Assembly: GCA_904501675.1 (NCBI GenBank)
Contig: CAJGCL010000056.1
Coordinates: 1-12,428, forward strand
DNA: 12,428 nt
Source of the DNA: Clostridiaceae bacterium
GTDB taxonomy: Bacteria; Bacillota; Clostridia; Oscillospirales; Acutalibacteraceae
Direction: 5' to 3'
Part shown: one piece after another, positions 1 to 5,915 of the stretch
How the letters are laid out: the number at the start of each line of letters is the position of its first letter
Numbering within the stretch: position 1 is the stretch's first letter
Notes under the pieces: model-generated
What the model saw: only the letters and a program-made list of their open reading frames with translations
Database searches by the model: none
What the model was told of the DNA's origin: nothing
Position numbers and translations under genes: made by a program

Positions 1-567
1 ATTATAAGAATCTCCTCAAAAGAGTTATCTCAGAGAATGGGTCTTACAGCATCTCAGATTCGTCAGGATTTAAACTGCTTTGGTGGTTTCGGTCAGCAAG
101 GCTATGGCTATAACATTGAACAGTTGTATACTGAAATCGGTGCAATTTTAGGTATAGATAAGCGCTCAAAGGCGATTATGATTGGCGCGGGTAACTTAGG
201 TCATGCAATTGCTACACATCTTCATTTTGAAAACCGTGGTTTTGACCTTGTTGGCATTTTTGATAACAATCCAAATATCGTTGGTACGAATATTGGTGGT
301 AGGATTGTAAAAAACTCCTCTGAGCTTGATGAATTCTGTAAAAAAGAAAAACCAGTTGTTGCAATTCTTTGTATTCCAAGCGAATATGCCGAAGAAAATG
401 CAGACAAACTTATATCATTAGGTATAAAAGGTTTCTGGAATTTCACTCAATATGATTTAAACCGAAAGTATAAGGATATTGCCGTTGAAAATGTTCATTT
501 AGGTGACTCTCTTATGACTCTTTGTTATCAAATCAATAAACTTACAGACGGTTGTGAGGAAGAATAA
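1..567 (+). CDS. rex: Redox-sensing transcriptional repressor Rex (5' end cut by window)
   Basis: Rex represses fermentation and respiration genes and leaves DNA when the NADH/NAD+ ratio rises. The reading frame is open from base 1, so the gene starts outside the window; 188 residues are visible and about 20-25 N-terminal residues are missing. The end of the winged-helix domain is recognisable (SSKELSQRMGLTASQIRQDL, then FGGFGQQGYGY). The Rossmann NAD(H) domain follows, with GAGNLG at visible residues 62-67, and an acidic residue in IFDNNP (about 88) expected to contact the adenine ribose. VENVHLGDSL near the C-terminus belongs to the swapped dimer helix region of the family. The TAA stop overlaps the ATG of the next gene by one base, so the two are probably translated together. 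The promoter is out of view. I looked for a Rex operator (TTGT-n-ACAA palindrome) in the window and found none that convinced me. Confidence 0.97.
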   Translation: MIRISSKELSQRMGLTASQIRQDLNCFGGFGQQGYGYNIEQLYTEIGAILGIDKRSKAIMIGAGNLGHAIATHLHFENRGFDLVGIFDNNPNIVGTNIGGRIVKNSSELDEFCKKEKPVVAILCIPSEYAEENADKLISLGIKGFWNFTQYDLNRKYKDIAVENVHLGDSLMTLCYQINKLTDGCEEE

Positions 568-1238
568 TGAAAAAATTGATGGATATTGATATTGTTGACA
601 TTGTGCCTTTCAATAAAGGTATAATTGTTGCAAGAAAAGATACCCTTCCAAGCGGAACAACAAAAATATCCTTTTTCACATACGACGTTAAACTTGAACG
701 GCCGACAGCAAGTACAAGAAGCGCTTATTTATTAAATAAATTCGGCGAAAATTTTGAGAAAATTGCAGAACAGCTCAGCGATTTTATTTACTGCGATGTT
801 GCATTTTTACCAAACAAGCATGTTGCTGTTGTTTATTCAAGCGGTGAAATAGGTTTATTTAACGACAAAGGTTTTTTATATTGGACAGGCGACCTTCAAT
901 ACAAAGATTGCGCTGTCAGCGGTGCAGCTGCAGAAGGCAAATATATATGGTGTGTTGTGCCGGAAAACAATTGCGTTGTAAGATATTCCCCTTCAACAGA
1001 AAAAATTGTGTTAAGAATTGGTGGAGATTCCTCAACAGCATTTTTGAATCCTGTATCTATCTCTGTTTATGAAAATGTTTTATATGTATGTAACTACCAA
1101 TCATGTAAAATCAGAACAGTAAATCTAAAGGATTACACTGTTTCAGATTACAAGACATTTGATGAACCTGTATACAGATATATAAAAACAAATGATAGAG
1201 AACTTGTTGAACTCGAATCAGGAGTTTACATGCTTTGA
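567..1238 (+). CDS. NHL-like beta-propeller protein coupled to rex, function unknown
   Basis: I do not recognise a named family. The 223-residue protein is rich in short beta strands. Residues about 150-187 (RIGGDSSTAFLNPVSISVYE, then VLYVCNYQSCKIRTVNL) have the pattern of an NHL/SMP-30-type propeller blade: a Gly-Gly turn, 'P-x-S/G-I', 'LYV', 'N/D-x-x-x-x-I'. Residues 76-107 and 122-140 look like weaker blades. The length is short for a full six-blade propeller, so it may have four or five blades or be assembled from two chains. There is no signal peptide and no membrane segment, so it should be cytoplasmic. It carries six cysteines (76, 115, 129, 136, 175, 180). It begins at an ATG overlapping the rex stop (TAATG), with GAGGA at 556-560 as ribosome binding site. 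This points to co-expression with Rex, but a shared function is only an inference. Confidence 0.75.
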   Translation: MKKLMDIDIVDIVPFNKGIIVARKDTLPSGTTKISFFTYDVKLERPTASTRSAYLLNKFGENFEKIAEQLSDFIYCDVAFLPNKHVAVVYSSGEIGLFNDKGFLYWTGDLQYKDCAVSGAAAEGKYIWCVVPENNCVVRYSPSTEKIVLRIGGDSSTAFLNPVSISVYENVLYVCNYQSCKIRTVNLKDYTVSDYKTFDEPVYRYIKTNDRELVELESGVYML

Positions 1239-1289
1239 TTTTCGTCAAAAAACACAAATTATATTTCGACAATTTTCGCAAAACTACCA

Positions 1290-1318
1290 TTTACAAATTC
1301 ATAGAAAAAGTTTAATAT
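1290..1318 (+). promoter_or_regulatory. Sigma-A type promoter of the pyrR-uraA unit
   Basis: TTTACA at 1290-1295 and TAATAT at 1313-1318 are separated by 17 bp, the ideal spacing. Transcription would start near 1325, about a dozen bases before the candidate PyrR-binding hairpin. This is where an attenuator leader should begin. No terminator was seen between the propeller gene and this promoter, so read-through from rex could also enter the leader. Confidence 0.6.
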
Positions 1319-1336
1319 AACTTTAGATACTTTTAA

Positions 1337-1407
1337 ATCAATCTGTGAGTTGATAAGGTTATAATATTCTTTGTGTACTGTAGCCTTGTCTTTTTCTGAC
1401 AAGGCTA
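1337..1407 (+). promoter_or_regulatory. PyrR-type transcription attenuator leader (binding loop, antiterminator, terminator)
   Basis: Three RNA structures can be read directly. First, a hairpin at 1337-1354 has arms ATCAA/TTGAT and a loop holding CTGTGAG, which fits CNGNGAG of the PyrR-binding consensus (ARUCCNGNGAGGYU). Bases 1340-1351 match that consensus if one stem pair is absent. Second, 1352-1363 can pair with 1379-1390 over 12 contiguous pairs, three of them G-U; this is the antiterminator. Third, 1381-1390 pairs with 1398-1407 as a terminator. The antiterminator uses three bases of the binding hairpin and the whole 5' arm of the terminator. Stabilising the first hairpin (PyrR plus UMP) should therefore allow termination, as in the known Bacillus mechanism. 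The protein that would bind it is encoded immediately downstream. Confidence 0.8.
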
Positions 1408-1414
1408 TTTTTTT
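1381..1414 (+). terminator. Intrinsic terminator of the pyrR leader
   Basis: A perfect 10-bp stem (1381-1390 with 1398-1407) closes a seven-base loop rich in T and is followed by seven Ts (1408-1414). It ends nine bases before the pyrR start codon, so it must be bypassed for pyrR expression. It would also stop read-through from the rex unit. Confidence 0.9.
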
Positions 1415-1423
1415 GAGGTTTTT

Positions 1424-1960
1424 ATGGAATTAAAATCAGAAATAATGGACGAATCTTCGGTTCAACGTTCACTTGTCAGAATTGCTCATGAAATTGTTGA
1501 AAAAAACAAAGGTACAAAAGATATTGTGCTTCTTGGTATAAAAACAAGAGGTGTTCCTCTTGCTAAGATAATTGCAGAAAATATTAACAAAATAGAAGGC
1601 GTCTCTCTCCCTGTTGGCGAACTTGATATTAACCACTATAGAGATGACTTGTCAGAAATCAGCGAATTACCTCATGTGCATCAAACTAATTTTCCTTTTG
1701 ATATAAATAGAAAACATGTAATTCTTGTTGACGATGTTCTTTTTACAGGAAGAACTGTAAGAGCTGCTATAGAAGCCATTTTTAATTCAGGCAGACCAGC
1801 AAGTATTCAGTTAGCTATATTAGTTGACAGAGGACATCGGGAACTTCCCTTCCGTGCTGATTATGTCGGTAAAAATGTACCAACATCAACGTCAGAACTT
1901 GTTTCTGTCATGCTTCCCGCAACTGATGGATGTACAAGCGTTAAATTATTTAAACTCTGA
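1424..1960 (+). CDS. pyrR: Bifunctional pyr attenuation regulator / uracil phosphoribosyltransferase PyrR
   Basis: PyrR binds pyr leader RNA when UMP is high and promotes termination; many members also convert uracil and PRPP to UMP. The 178-residue length fits the family (about 180). The type I phosphoribosyltransferase PRPP loop is at residues 99-112 (VILVDDVLFTGRTV). The PyrR-specific segments are also present: LGIKTRGVPLA (37-47), GELDINHYRDDL (65-76) and LVDRGHRELPFRADYVGKN (133-151). The ATG at 1424 follows a GAGG site at 1415-1418 that directly abuts the leader's T-tract. It lies under its own attenuator and is followed 48 bp later by a uracil permease, so it should be autoregulated. 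No pyrimidine biosynthesis gene (pyrB, pyrC, carA) follows, so the local unit is for salvage. Confidence 0.97.
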   Translation: MELKSEIMDESSVQRSLVRIAHEIVEKNKGTKDIVLLGIKTRGVPLAKIIAENINKIEGVSLPVGELDINHYRDDLSEISELPHVHQTNFPFDINRKHVILVDDVLFTGRTVRAAIEAIFNSGRPASIQLAILVDRGHRELPFRADYVGKNVPTSTSELVSVMLPATDGCTSVKLFKL

Positions 1961-1965
1961 TTATT

Positions 1966-1979
1966 AGCCTTTAGAGGCT
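1966..1979 (+). promoter_or_regulatory. Small hairpin between pyrR and uraA, possible degenerate PyrR-binding loop
   Basis: A five-pair stem, AGCCT (1966-1970) with AGGCT (1975-1979), closes a four-base loop. The 14 bases agree with the PyrR-binding consensus ARUCCNGNGAGGYU at 11 positions, and one of the three differences keeps a stem pair. No T-tract follows directly; instead there is a run of seven As, five Ts and then the GGGGG ribosome binding site of the permease at 1997-2001. It may be a translation-level control site, a processing site or only a chance hairpin. Confidence 0.35.
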
Positions 1980-2008
1980 GTAATAAAAAAATTTTTGGGG
2001 GTAAGTTT

Positions 2009-3373
2009 ATGAAACTTATTTACAATGTTAAGGACAAACCTAAGTTCGGTCAACTTCTCGTATTTGCTTTCCAGCAATTGCTTGCAATTATGGCTGCAAC
2101 AATCGCTGTTCCTGCAATTGTTGGTAATGGTATGACCGCTTCTGCTGCATTATTTGGTGCAGGTGCCGGTACAATTATTTATCAACTTTTTACCAAATTC
2201 AGAAGTCCTGTATTCTTAGGTTCATCTTTCGCATTTATCGGTTCAATGATTGCTGCATTTGCAGGCGCAGTAAGCGCATCTGCAGGCTTCCTCGGTATAA
2301 TCCTTGGTGCAATCTTTGCTGGTCTTGTTTATGTTGTTATAGCTATAATCATTAAGATTGCAGGTGTTAACTGGATCAACAAATTAATGCCACCTGTTGT
2401 TATCGGACCTACAGTTGCTATTATTGGTCTTTCTCTTGCAGGAGCAGCAATCAAAGATGTTTTCAGCTATGGTCCTCAGGATGGTAATGGTGCCTTCATA
2501 ATGTCTACAAATTCCTGGGCATCTCTCATATGTGCTCTTGTAACATTGTTTGTTGTTGTTCTTTGCTCAACATACGGCAAAAAGATGGCAAAGCTTATCC
2601 CATTTATTATTGGTATTTTAGCAGGCTATATTGTAGCGGGTATTTTTACATTTATTGGCTTTAAAACAGGTAATGATGCTCTTATCGTTCTTGATATCGC
2701 TCCTTTCCAGGCACTCGTTGCAAATGGTGTTTCGCTTAACACCTTCTTGCAGGTTCCTCAGTTTACTTTCCTTACAGGTATTAAGGCAGTAAAGGAAATT
2801 GATGCTTCATATATTGCTACTGTTGCTGTCGCATATGTTCCTGTTGCGTTTGTTGTTTTTGCAGAGCATATTGCAGACCACAAAAACCTTTCATCAATAA
2901 TTGAAAAAGATCTTCTTGAAGACCCGGGTCTTTCAAATACACTTCTTGGTGATGGTGTTGGCTCAATGTTTGGTGCAATCTTTGGTGGATGTCCTAACAC
3001 AACATATGGTGAATCCGTTGGTTGCGTTGCTATTACTAAAAACGCTTCTGTTACAACAATCACATGCACTGCTATTCTTGCAATGCTTATTTCATTTGTA
3101 TCACCTTTCGTTGCATTCCTCGATTCAATCCCTGGTTGCGTAATGGGTGGTGTTTGTATCACTCTCTACGGCTTTATTGCTGTTAGCGGTCTTAAGATGC
3201 TTCAGAAGGTTAACCTTGAAGAAAACGCAAACCTCTTTACTGCATCTGTGATTCTTATTGCCGGTATCGGCGGTATGGCTCTCGCTATAGGTAAAGTTAC
3301 GCTTACCTCAATAGCTTGTGCTCTTATTCTCGGTATTATTGTTAATATTGTTCTTAACAGAAAAAAAGCTTAA
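2009..3373 (+). CDS. uraA: Uracil permease, NCS2 nucleobase:cation symporter
   Basis: This is a uracil importer of the inner (only) membrane, probably driven by protons. The 454 residues are almost entirely hydrophobic helices, in keeping with the 14-segment UraA fold. The N-terminal helix carries FGQLLVFAFQQLLAIMAATI. The two acidic substrate-site residues of UraA-type permeases fit Glu286 (in AEHIADHKNL) and Glu335 (in GGCPNTTYGESVG, residues 326-338). A serine-rich PVFLGSSFAFIG segment (67-78) matches the family's crossover region. It starts at ATG 2009 after an unusual GGGGG ribosome binding site seven bases upstream. It sits downstream of pyrR with no intervening terminator, so it is probably under the pyrR attenuator. 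PyrR then turns the imported uracil into UMP. The name pyrP would fit equally well. Confidence 0.95.
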   Translation: MKLIYNVKDKPKFGQLLVFAFQQLLAIMAATIAVPAIVGNGMTASAALFGAGAGTIIYQLFTKFRSPVFLGSSFAFIGSMIAAFAGAVSASAGFLGIILGAIFAGLVYVVIAIIIKIAGVNWINKLMPPVVIGPTVAIIGLSLAGAAIKDVFSYGPQDGNGAFIMSTNSWASLICALVTLFVVVLCSTYGKKMAKLIPFIIGILAGYIVAGIFTFIGFKTGNDALIVLDIAPFQALVANGVSLNTFLQVPQFTFLTGIKAVKEIDASYIATVAVAYVPVAFVVFAEHIADHKNLSSIIEKDLLEDPGLSNTLLGDGVGSMFGAIFGGCPNTTYGESVGCVAITKNASVTTITCTAILAMLISFVSPFVAFLDSIPGCVMGGVCITLYGFIAVSGLKMLQKVNLEENANLFTASVILIAGIGGMALAIGKVTLTSIACALILGIIVNIVLNRKKA

Positions 3374-3389
3374 GAAACTCTCTATTCAA

Positions 3390-3418
3390 TTGACATAAAT
3401 TGCATTATCTTATATAAT
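3390..3418 (+). promoter_or_regulatory. Consensus sigma-A promoter upstream of the aldose epimerase
   Basis: TTGACA at 3390-3395 and TATAAT at 3413-3418 are both perfect consensus boxes, with an ideal 17-bp spacer. The expected start is near 3425, only about seven bases before the terminator-like hairpin that lies ahead of the epimerase gene. Confidence 0.85.
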
Positions 3419-3431
3419 TGAATTAAATTTA

Positions 3432-3465
3432 AAAGGCATTACGCAAAAGCGTGATGCCTTTCTTG
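3432..3465 (+). terminator. Terminator-like hairpin after uraA, inside the epimerase 5' leader
   Basis: A 13-pair stem with one G-U pair (3432-3444 with 3449-3461) closes an AAAA loop. The 3' side runs into TTTCTTG, an imperfect T-tract. It can end the pyrR-uraA transcript. Because the strong promoter at 3390-3418 lies upstream, it is also at the very 5' end of the epimerase mRNA, where it could act as a partial terminator or as a stabilising 5' hairpin. Confidence 0.8.
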
Positions 3466-3480
3466 TAAAAGGGTGATTTT

Positions 3481-4332
3481 ATGATTTATTATGCAGAAAA
3501 TGAAAACTATATTCTAGGTGTGAAAGAGATGGGGGCAGAGCTTACTTCTTTAAAATCCAAGAAGACTGGTTTTGAGTTTATCTGGACAGGGAACGAAGAA
3601 ATATGGTACGGTCAATCCCCTATTCTTTTTCCTATAATCGGAAGATTACTTGATGATAAATATCATATAAACGGAAAAGAATATACAATGCCTAAACACG
3701 GTATAGTAAGAAAGAAACCATTTACACTTATTGAAAAAACAGCTGATTCCCTCACCTTTTCACAAAAAGATGACGAGGAATCAAGGGAAGCATACCCTTA
3801 TGCGTTTGAATTAAAAGTAAAATTCCAATTAACCGAAACAGGTCTTAGTGTTACTCATACAGTAATTAATAACGATTCTGAAACTATGTATTATTCTTTT
3901 GGCGCGCATCCTGGATTTAATTGTAAAATCGGTGATTATCTTGAATTTGAAAATAAAGAAAATCTTCTTACAGAGAGAATAGATCATGAATCCATTCTTA
4001 TTGAAGAAAAATTCCCGGTAGACATACAAGAAAATAAAATTTATTTAACAAAAGACCTTTTTTGCGACGATGCGTTAATACTTAGCGGATATACGTCAAA
4101 ACATCTTTCACTTAAAAGTGATGATCATAACAGAGTAGTCAAATTCAATTTCGATTCCCCTATTCTTGGTATATGGGCAAAACCAAACGCACCTTACGTT
4201 TGCATTGAGCCATGGTGGGGCATAAACGACAATTACGATAAGAAAGCTGATATATCCCAAAAACGCGCTATAATGACTTTAAACAGTAAAGATAGTGCTT
4301 CATATAATTGGAATATTGAAATTACTGAATAA
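3481..4332 (+). CDS. Aldose 1-epimerase family protein, LacX-like
   Basis: This is a cytoplasmic galactose-mutarotase-fold protein, expected to interconvert alpha and beta anomers of a hexose or sugar phosphate; the actual sugar cannot be told from sequence. The 283-residue length fits the LacX-like branch, which is shorter than GalM (about 340). Family landmarks are PIIGRL with Arg55, PKHG with His73, FGAHPGFN with His143, and CIEPWW with Glu243 as the likely catalytic acid/base. The start at 3481 has AAAGGGTG seven bases upstream. It has its own consensus promoter, and the uraA terminator hairpin lies in its leader, so it is a separate unit from pyrR-uraA. No sugar transporter or sugar kinase is beside it to suggest a substrate. 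Confidence 0.88.
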   Translation: MIYYAENENYILGVKEMGAELTSLKSKKTGFEFIWTGNEEIWYGQSPILFPIIGRLLDDKYHINGKEYTMPKHGIVRKKPFTLIEKTADSLTFSQKDDEESREAYPYAFELKVKFQLTETGLSVTHTVINNDSETMYYSFGAHPGFNCKIGDYLEFENKENLLTERIDHESILIEEKFPVDIQENKIYLTKDLFCDDALILSGYTSKHLSLKSDDHNRVVKFNFDSPILGIWAKPNAPYVCIEPWWGINDNYDKKADISQKRAIMTLNSKDSASYNWNIEITE

Positions 4333-4335
4333 CAG

Positions 4336-4364
4336 TTGACTTAAGCGCAACTTATAGGTAAAAT
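4336..4364 (+). promoter_or_regulatory. Probable promoter of the DUF1292 gene
   Basis: TTGACT (4336-4341) and TAAAAT (4359-4364) are 17 bp apart. A perfect TATAAT directly follows at 4364-4369 and could be an alternative -10 with a poor -35. The -35 box starts three bases after the epimerase stop codon. Confidence 0.55.
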
Positions 4365-4398
4365 ATAATTACACTTAGAAAGGCAATGGTAAAAATCT

Positions 4399-4725
4399 AT
4401 GGATGATATTTTTGAAAAAGTAGTTGCAGGAGAAGATTTCAATCCCGACCTTGTATCAGTCATTGATGAAGATGGAGTTGAACACGTTTTTGAAGAACTC
4501 GACAGAATCGAAACGGATGATGGGCGCTTCATCGCTCTCCTTCCTGTATACGATGATTCAACTGAAATTTTAGATGACGACGGCGAACTAATTATTCTTT
4601 CAGTTAATGAAGATGAGAGTGGCGAAATTTATCTTGAACCAATTGAAGACGAAAAAAAATTCTATGAAATAGGTAAAATTTTTGAAGAGCGACTTCAGGA
4701 TTTATTCGAGTTTAATGAAGAATAA
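4399..4725 (+). CDS. DUF1292 domain protein, YrzB-like, function unknown
   Basis: This is a small, very acidic cytoplasmic protein of 108 residues, 38 of them Asp or Glu. Residues about 18-80 carry the DUF1292 pattern (DLVSVIDEDGVEHVFEELDR, then FIALLPVY, then ELIILSVNEDESGE), a small beta-rich domain common in Firmicutes and often near alaS, yrrK and yrzL. Those usual neighbours are absent here; it lies alone between the epimerase and the 6S RNA. The ATG at 4399 is the first possible start after an in-frame TAA at 4390-4392. Its ribosome binding site is poor: AGAAAGG at 4377-4383 is 15 bases away. The C-terminal 25 residues (IGKIFEERLQDLFEFNEE) look like an acidic helix. No biochemical role is known to me. 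Confidence 0.85.
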   Translation: MDDIFEKVVAGEDFNPDLVSVIDEDGVEHVFEELDRIETDDGRFIALLPVYDDSTEILDDDGELIILSVNEDESGEIYLEPIEDEKKFYEIGKIFEERLQDLFEFNEE

Positions 4726-4741
4726 ATTTTTTTAGATTTCA

Positions 4742-4747
4742 TATAAT
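4742..4747 (+). promoter_or_regulatory. -10 box of the 6S RNA promoter
   Basis: TATAAT lies seven bases before C4754, where the 6S closing stem begins. That is the right distance for transcription to start at 4754-4755. No good -35 box is present at the expected position (4718-4725), and a second overlapping TATAAT (4747-4752) makes the exact box uncertain. Confidence 0.55.
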
Positions 4748-4753
4748 ATAATT

Positions 4754-4931
4754 CCTGCGGTGTTCGACAAATGTGAATAATACTAACCCTATGTCAATTT
4801 AAAGGGAGTTCGGACTTCTGTAGCCTATTGCAGACCTCCTGCTTATGCAGACGAAGGGAGCGTGAATCTACAGAGAGAACACCCACCTGCTGAAAGCAGG
4901 TTACTATTATCACATCCGGCACGCGCGGGGC
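4754..4931 (+). ncRNA. ssrS: 6S RNA, RNA polymerase regulator
   Basis: 6S RNA mimics an open promoter and sequesters housekeeping RNA polymerase when growth slows. The 5' end has CCTGCGGTGTTCG, a hallmark of Firmicute 6S RNAs. The long closing stem can be traced: 4754-4759 with 4924-4929, 4760-4762 with 4920-4922, 4771-4775 with 4911-4915, and 4777-4782 with 4905-4910, with single-base bulges at 4776 and 4923. A central bubble follows, with 4783-4803 on the 5' side and 4885-4904 on the 3' side; the latter holds the small hairpin CCTGC/GCAGG (4886-4900). The upper arm is closed by GGGAGTTC (4804-4811) with GAACACCC (4877-4884, one mismatch) and CTGTAG (4818-4823) with CTACAG (4868-4873). The length of about 178 bases is usual. 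The mature 3' end is uncertain by a few bases. Confidence 0.9.
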
Positions 4932-4942
4932 ATAAAAAATAA

Positions 4943-4979
4943 CAGCTCAGTTACCAAAAAGTAACTGAGCTGATTTTTA
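4943..4979. terminator. Bidirectional intrinsic terminator between convergent units
   Basis: A perfect 12-bp stem (4943-4954 with 4961-4972) closes a CAAAAA loop. ATTTTTAT follows on the + strand, and on the - strand the other side gives TTATTTTTTATG. It therefore ends both the 6S RNA transcript and the leftward zinc-ribbon gene, whose stop codon lies about 20 bases away. Confidence 0.93.
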
Positions 4980-4991
4980 TATATTGTTTTA

Positions 4992-5801
4992 TTATTTAGA
5001 AGTAGCTTTTTCAGCAGCATAAGCCTTTCTTAATGCCTCTGCTTCAGCTTCCATTTCAGCAATCTCTGCTTTACGTCTTTCGATGCGTTCAACGTATTCC
5101 GAAACATCTTTATATTTAACAGGAACATTTTTCTTTTTGATAACAACGTTTATTGCAATAATTGCAAGATATGCAACAATAACTAAAAATGCACCAATTC
5201 CGATATTACCTGAATACATAGCACCAAAAGAATTCTGAAGCTGTGAATTGAAAACAAGGAAAGAGATTATTGCAACAACTATCGCAACTATTCCACAAAC
5301 AGAAAGCGTAACATTTCGTTTAAAGCCCTTTGGAGAACAAGAAACAGAAACAAACGGAATATTAAGAATCGCAAATACAGCTGATACAAGAACACCTAAA
5401 ATTGAAATAAAATAGCAAACAACTGCTGCGAGTGGTGCTATACTCAAAATTGAAAATTCAAATTTAGCAATGACATCCATTGCAAGATTAAGAACAGAAA
5501 CACTTGTATCGATATCGTTATAAGGCATCTGAACTTTAATCTGAGCTAAAGGAAGGAAAAGCATGCCGATTGGTACGAACAAAAGAATAAGACGAAGGAT
5601 AGAGAGCTTTGTACCCGCAAAAGCAAACTTAACTCTATCTATCTTGGGCTGCATTTTTATGTACTCTTCTTCAGCCTTATCAGCATCTTCTGCCAATCTT
5701 TCCTGATGATTAAAGTAAATAAGGTTAACACCGCACTTGGGGCATTCAGCCTTAATATCAATCATTCTTAATTTGTATCCGCATTTTGGACAGTTAGCCA
5801 T
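4992..5801 (-). CDS. Zinc-ribbon polytopic membrane protein, function unknown
   Basis: This is a 269-residue protein with three visible parts. An N-terminal zinc ribbon has two CPKCG knuckles (Cys4, Cys7, Cys20, Cys23). A charged linker (33-57) follows. A membrane domain then has helices at about 67-87, 117-147 (long, possibly two), 163-184 and 200-221. The C-terminal 40 residues (231-265) are charged and Ala/Glu-rich, with a likely coiled coil. With an even number of helices both ends would be cytoplasmic, but the helix count is not certain. It has no signal peptide. TCTCCT at 5806-5811 gives an AGGAGA ribosome binding site four bases before the ATG. It has its own promoter and shared terminator, so it is probably monocistronic, although the transketolase genes upstream show no clear terminator. 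I recognise no named family. Confidence 0.8.
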   Translation of the reverse strand: MANCPKCGYKLRMIDIKAECPKCGVNLIYFNHQERLAEDADKAEEEYIKMQPKIDRVKFAFAGTKLSILRLILLFVPIGMLFLPLAQIKVQMPYNDIDTSVSVLNLAMDVIAKFEFSILSIAPLAAVVCYFISILGVLVSAVFAILNIPFVSVSCSPKGFKRNVTLSVCGIVAIVVAIISFLVFNSQLQNSFGAMYSGNIGIGAFLVIVAYLAIIAINVVIKKKNVPVKYKDVSEYVERIERRKAEIAEMEAEAEALRKAYAAEKATSK

Positions 5802-5845
5802 AAAATCTCCTACCTATCTTGGATAATTCTATATATTATTTAAGA

Positions 5846-5874
5846 ATTATACCATAGATTTTTAGTATTTTCAA
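5846..5874 (-). promoter_or_regulatory. Sigma-A promoter of the zinc-ribbon membrane protein
   Basis: Read on the minus strand, TTGAAA (5869-5874) and TATAAT (5846-5851) are 17 bp apart. The start of transcription would be near 5839, leaving a leader of roughly 40 bases. The 41 bp between this promoter and the transketolase stop codon (5875-5915) are AT-only in character and hold no convincing terminator. Confidence 0.75.
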
Positions 5875-5915
5875 TAAAAAACAACAATTAAAATTAAATA
5901 ATTAGTTAAAAACAA

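Noticed and set aside
1234..1249. Small TTTGA/TCAAA hairpin just after the propeller gene, considered as a terminator
   Set aside because: It has only five weak pairs and no T-tract follows.
2758..3162. 134-residue open frame on the minus strand inside uraA
   Set aside because: It is an antisense shadow of a strongly conserved permease. It has no family pattern or ribosome binding site.
4386..4406. Six-codon reading frame overlapping the DUF1292 start, a possible leader peptide
   Set aside because: The possible ribosome binding site is only two bases from its ATG, too close to work, and such a short frame is expected by chance.
5894..5909. AT-only near-palindrome after the transketolase genes, considered as a Rex operator or terminator
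   Set aside because: The half-sites are spaced wrongly for the Rex consensus and lack the TTGT/ACAA ends. The stem has almost no G-C pairs and no clean T-tract.
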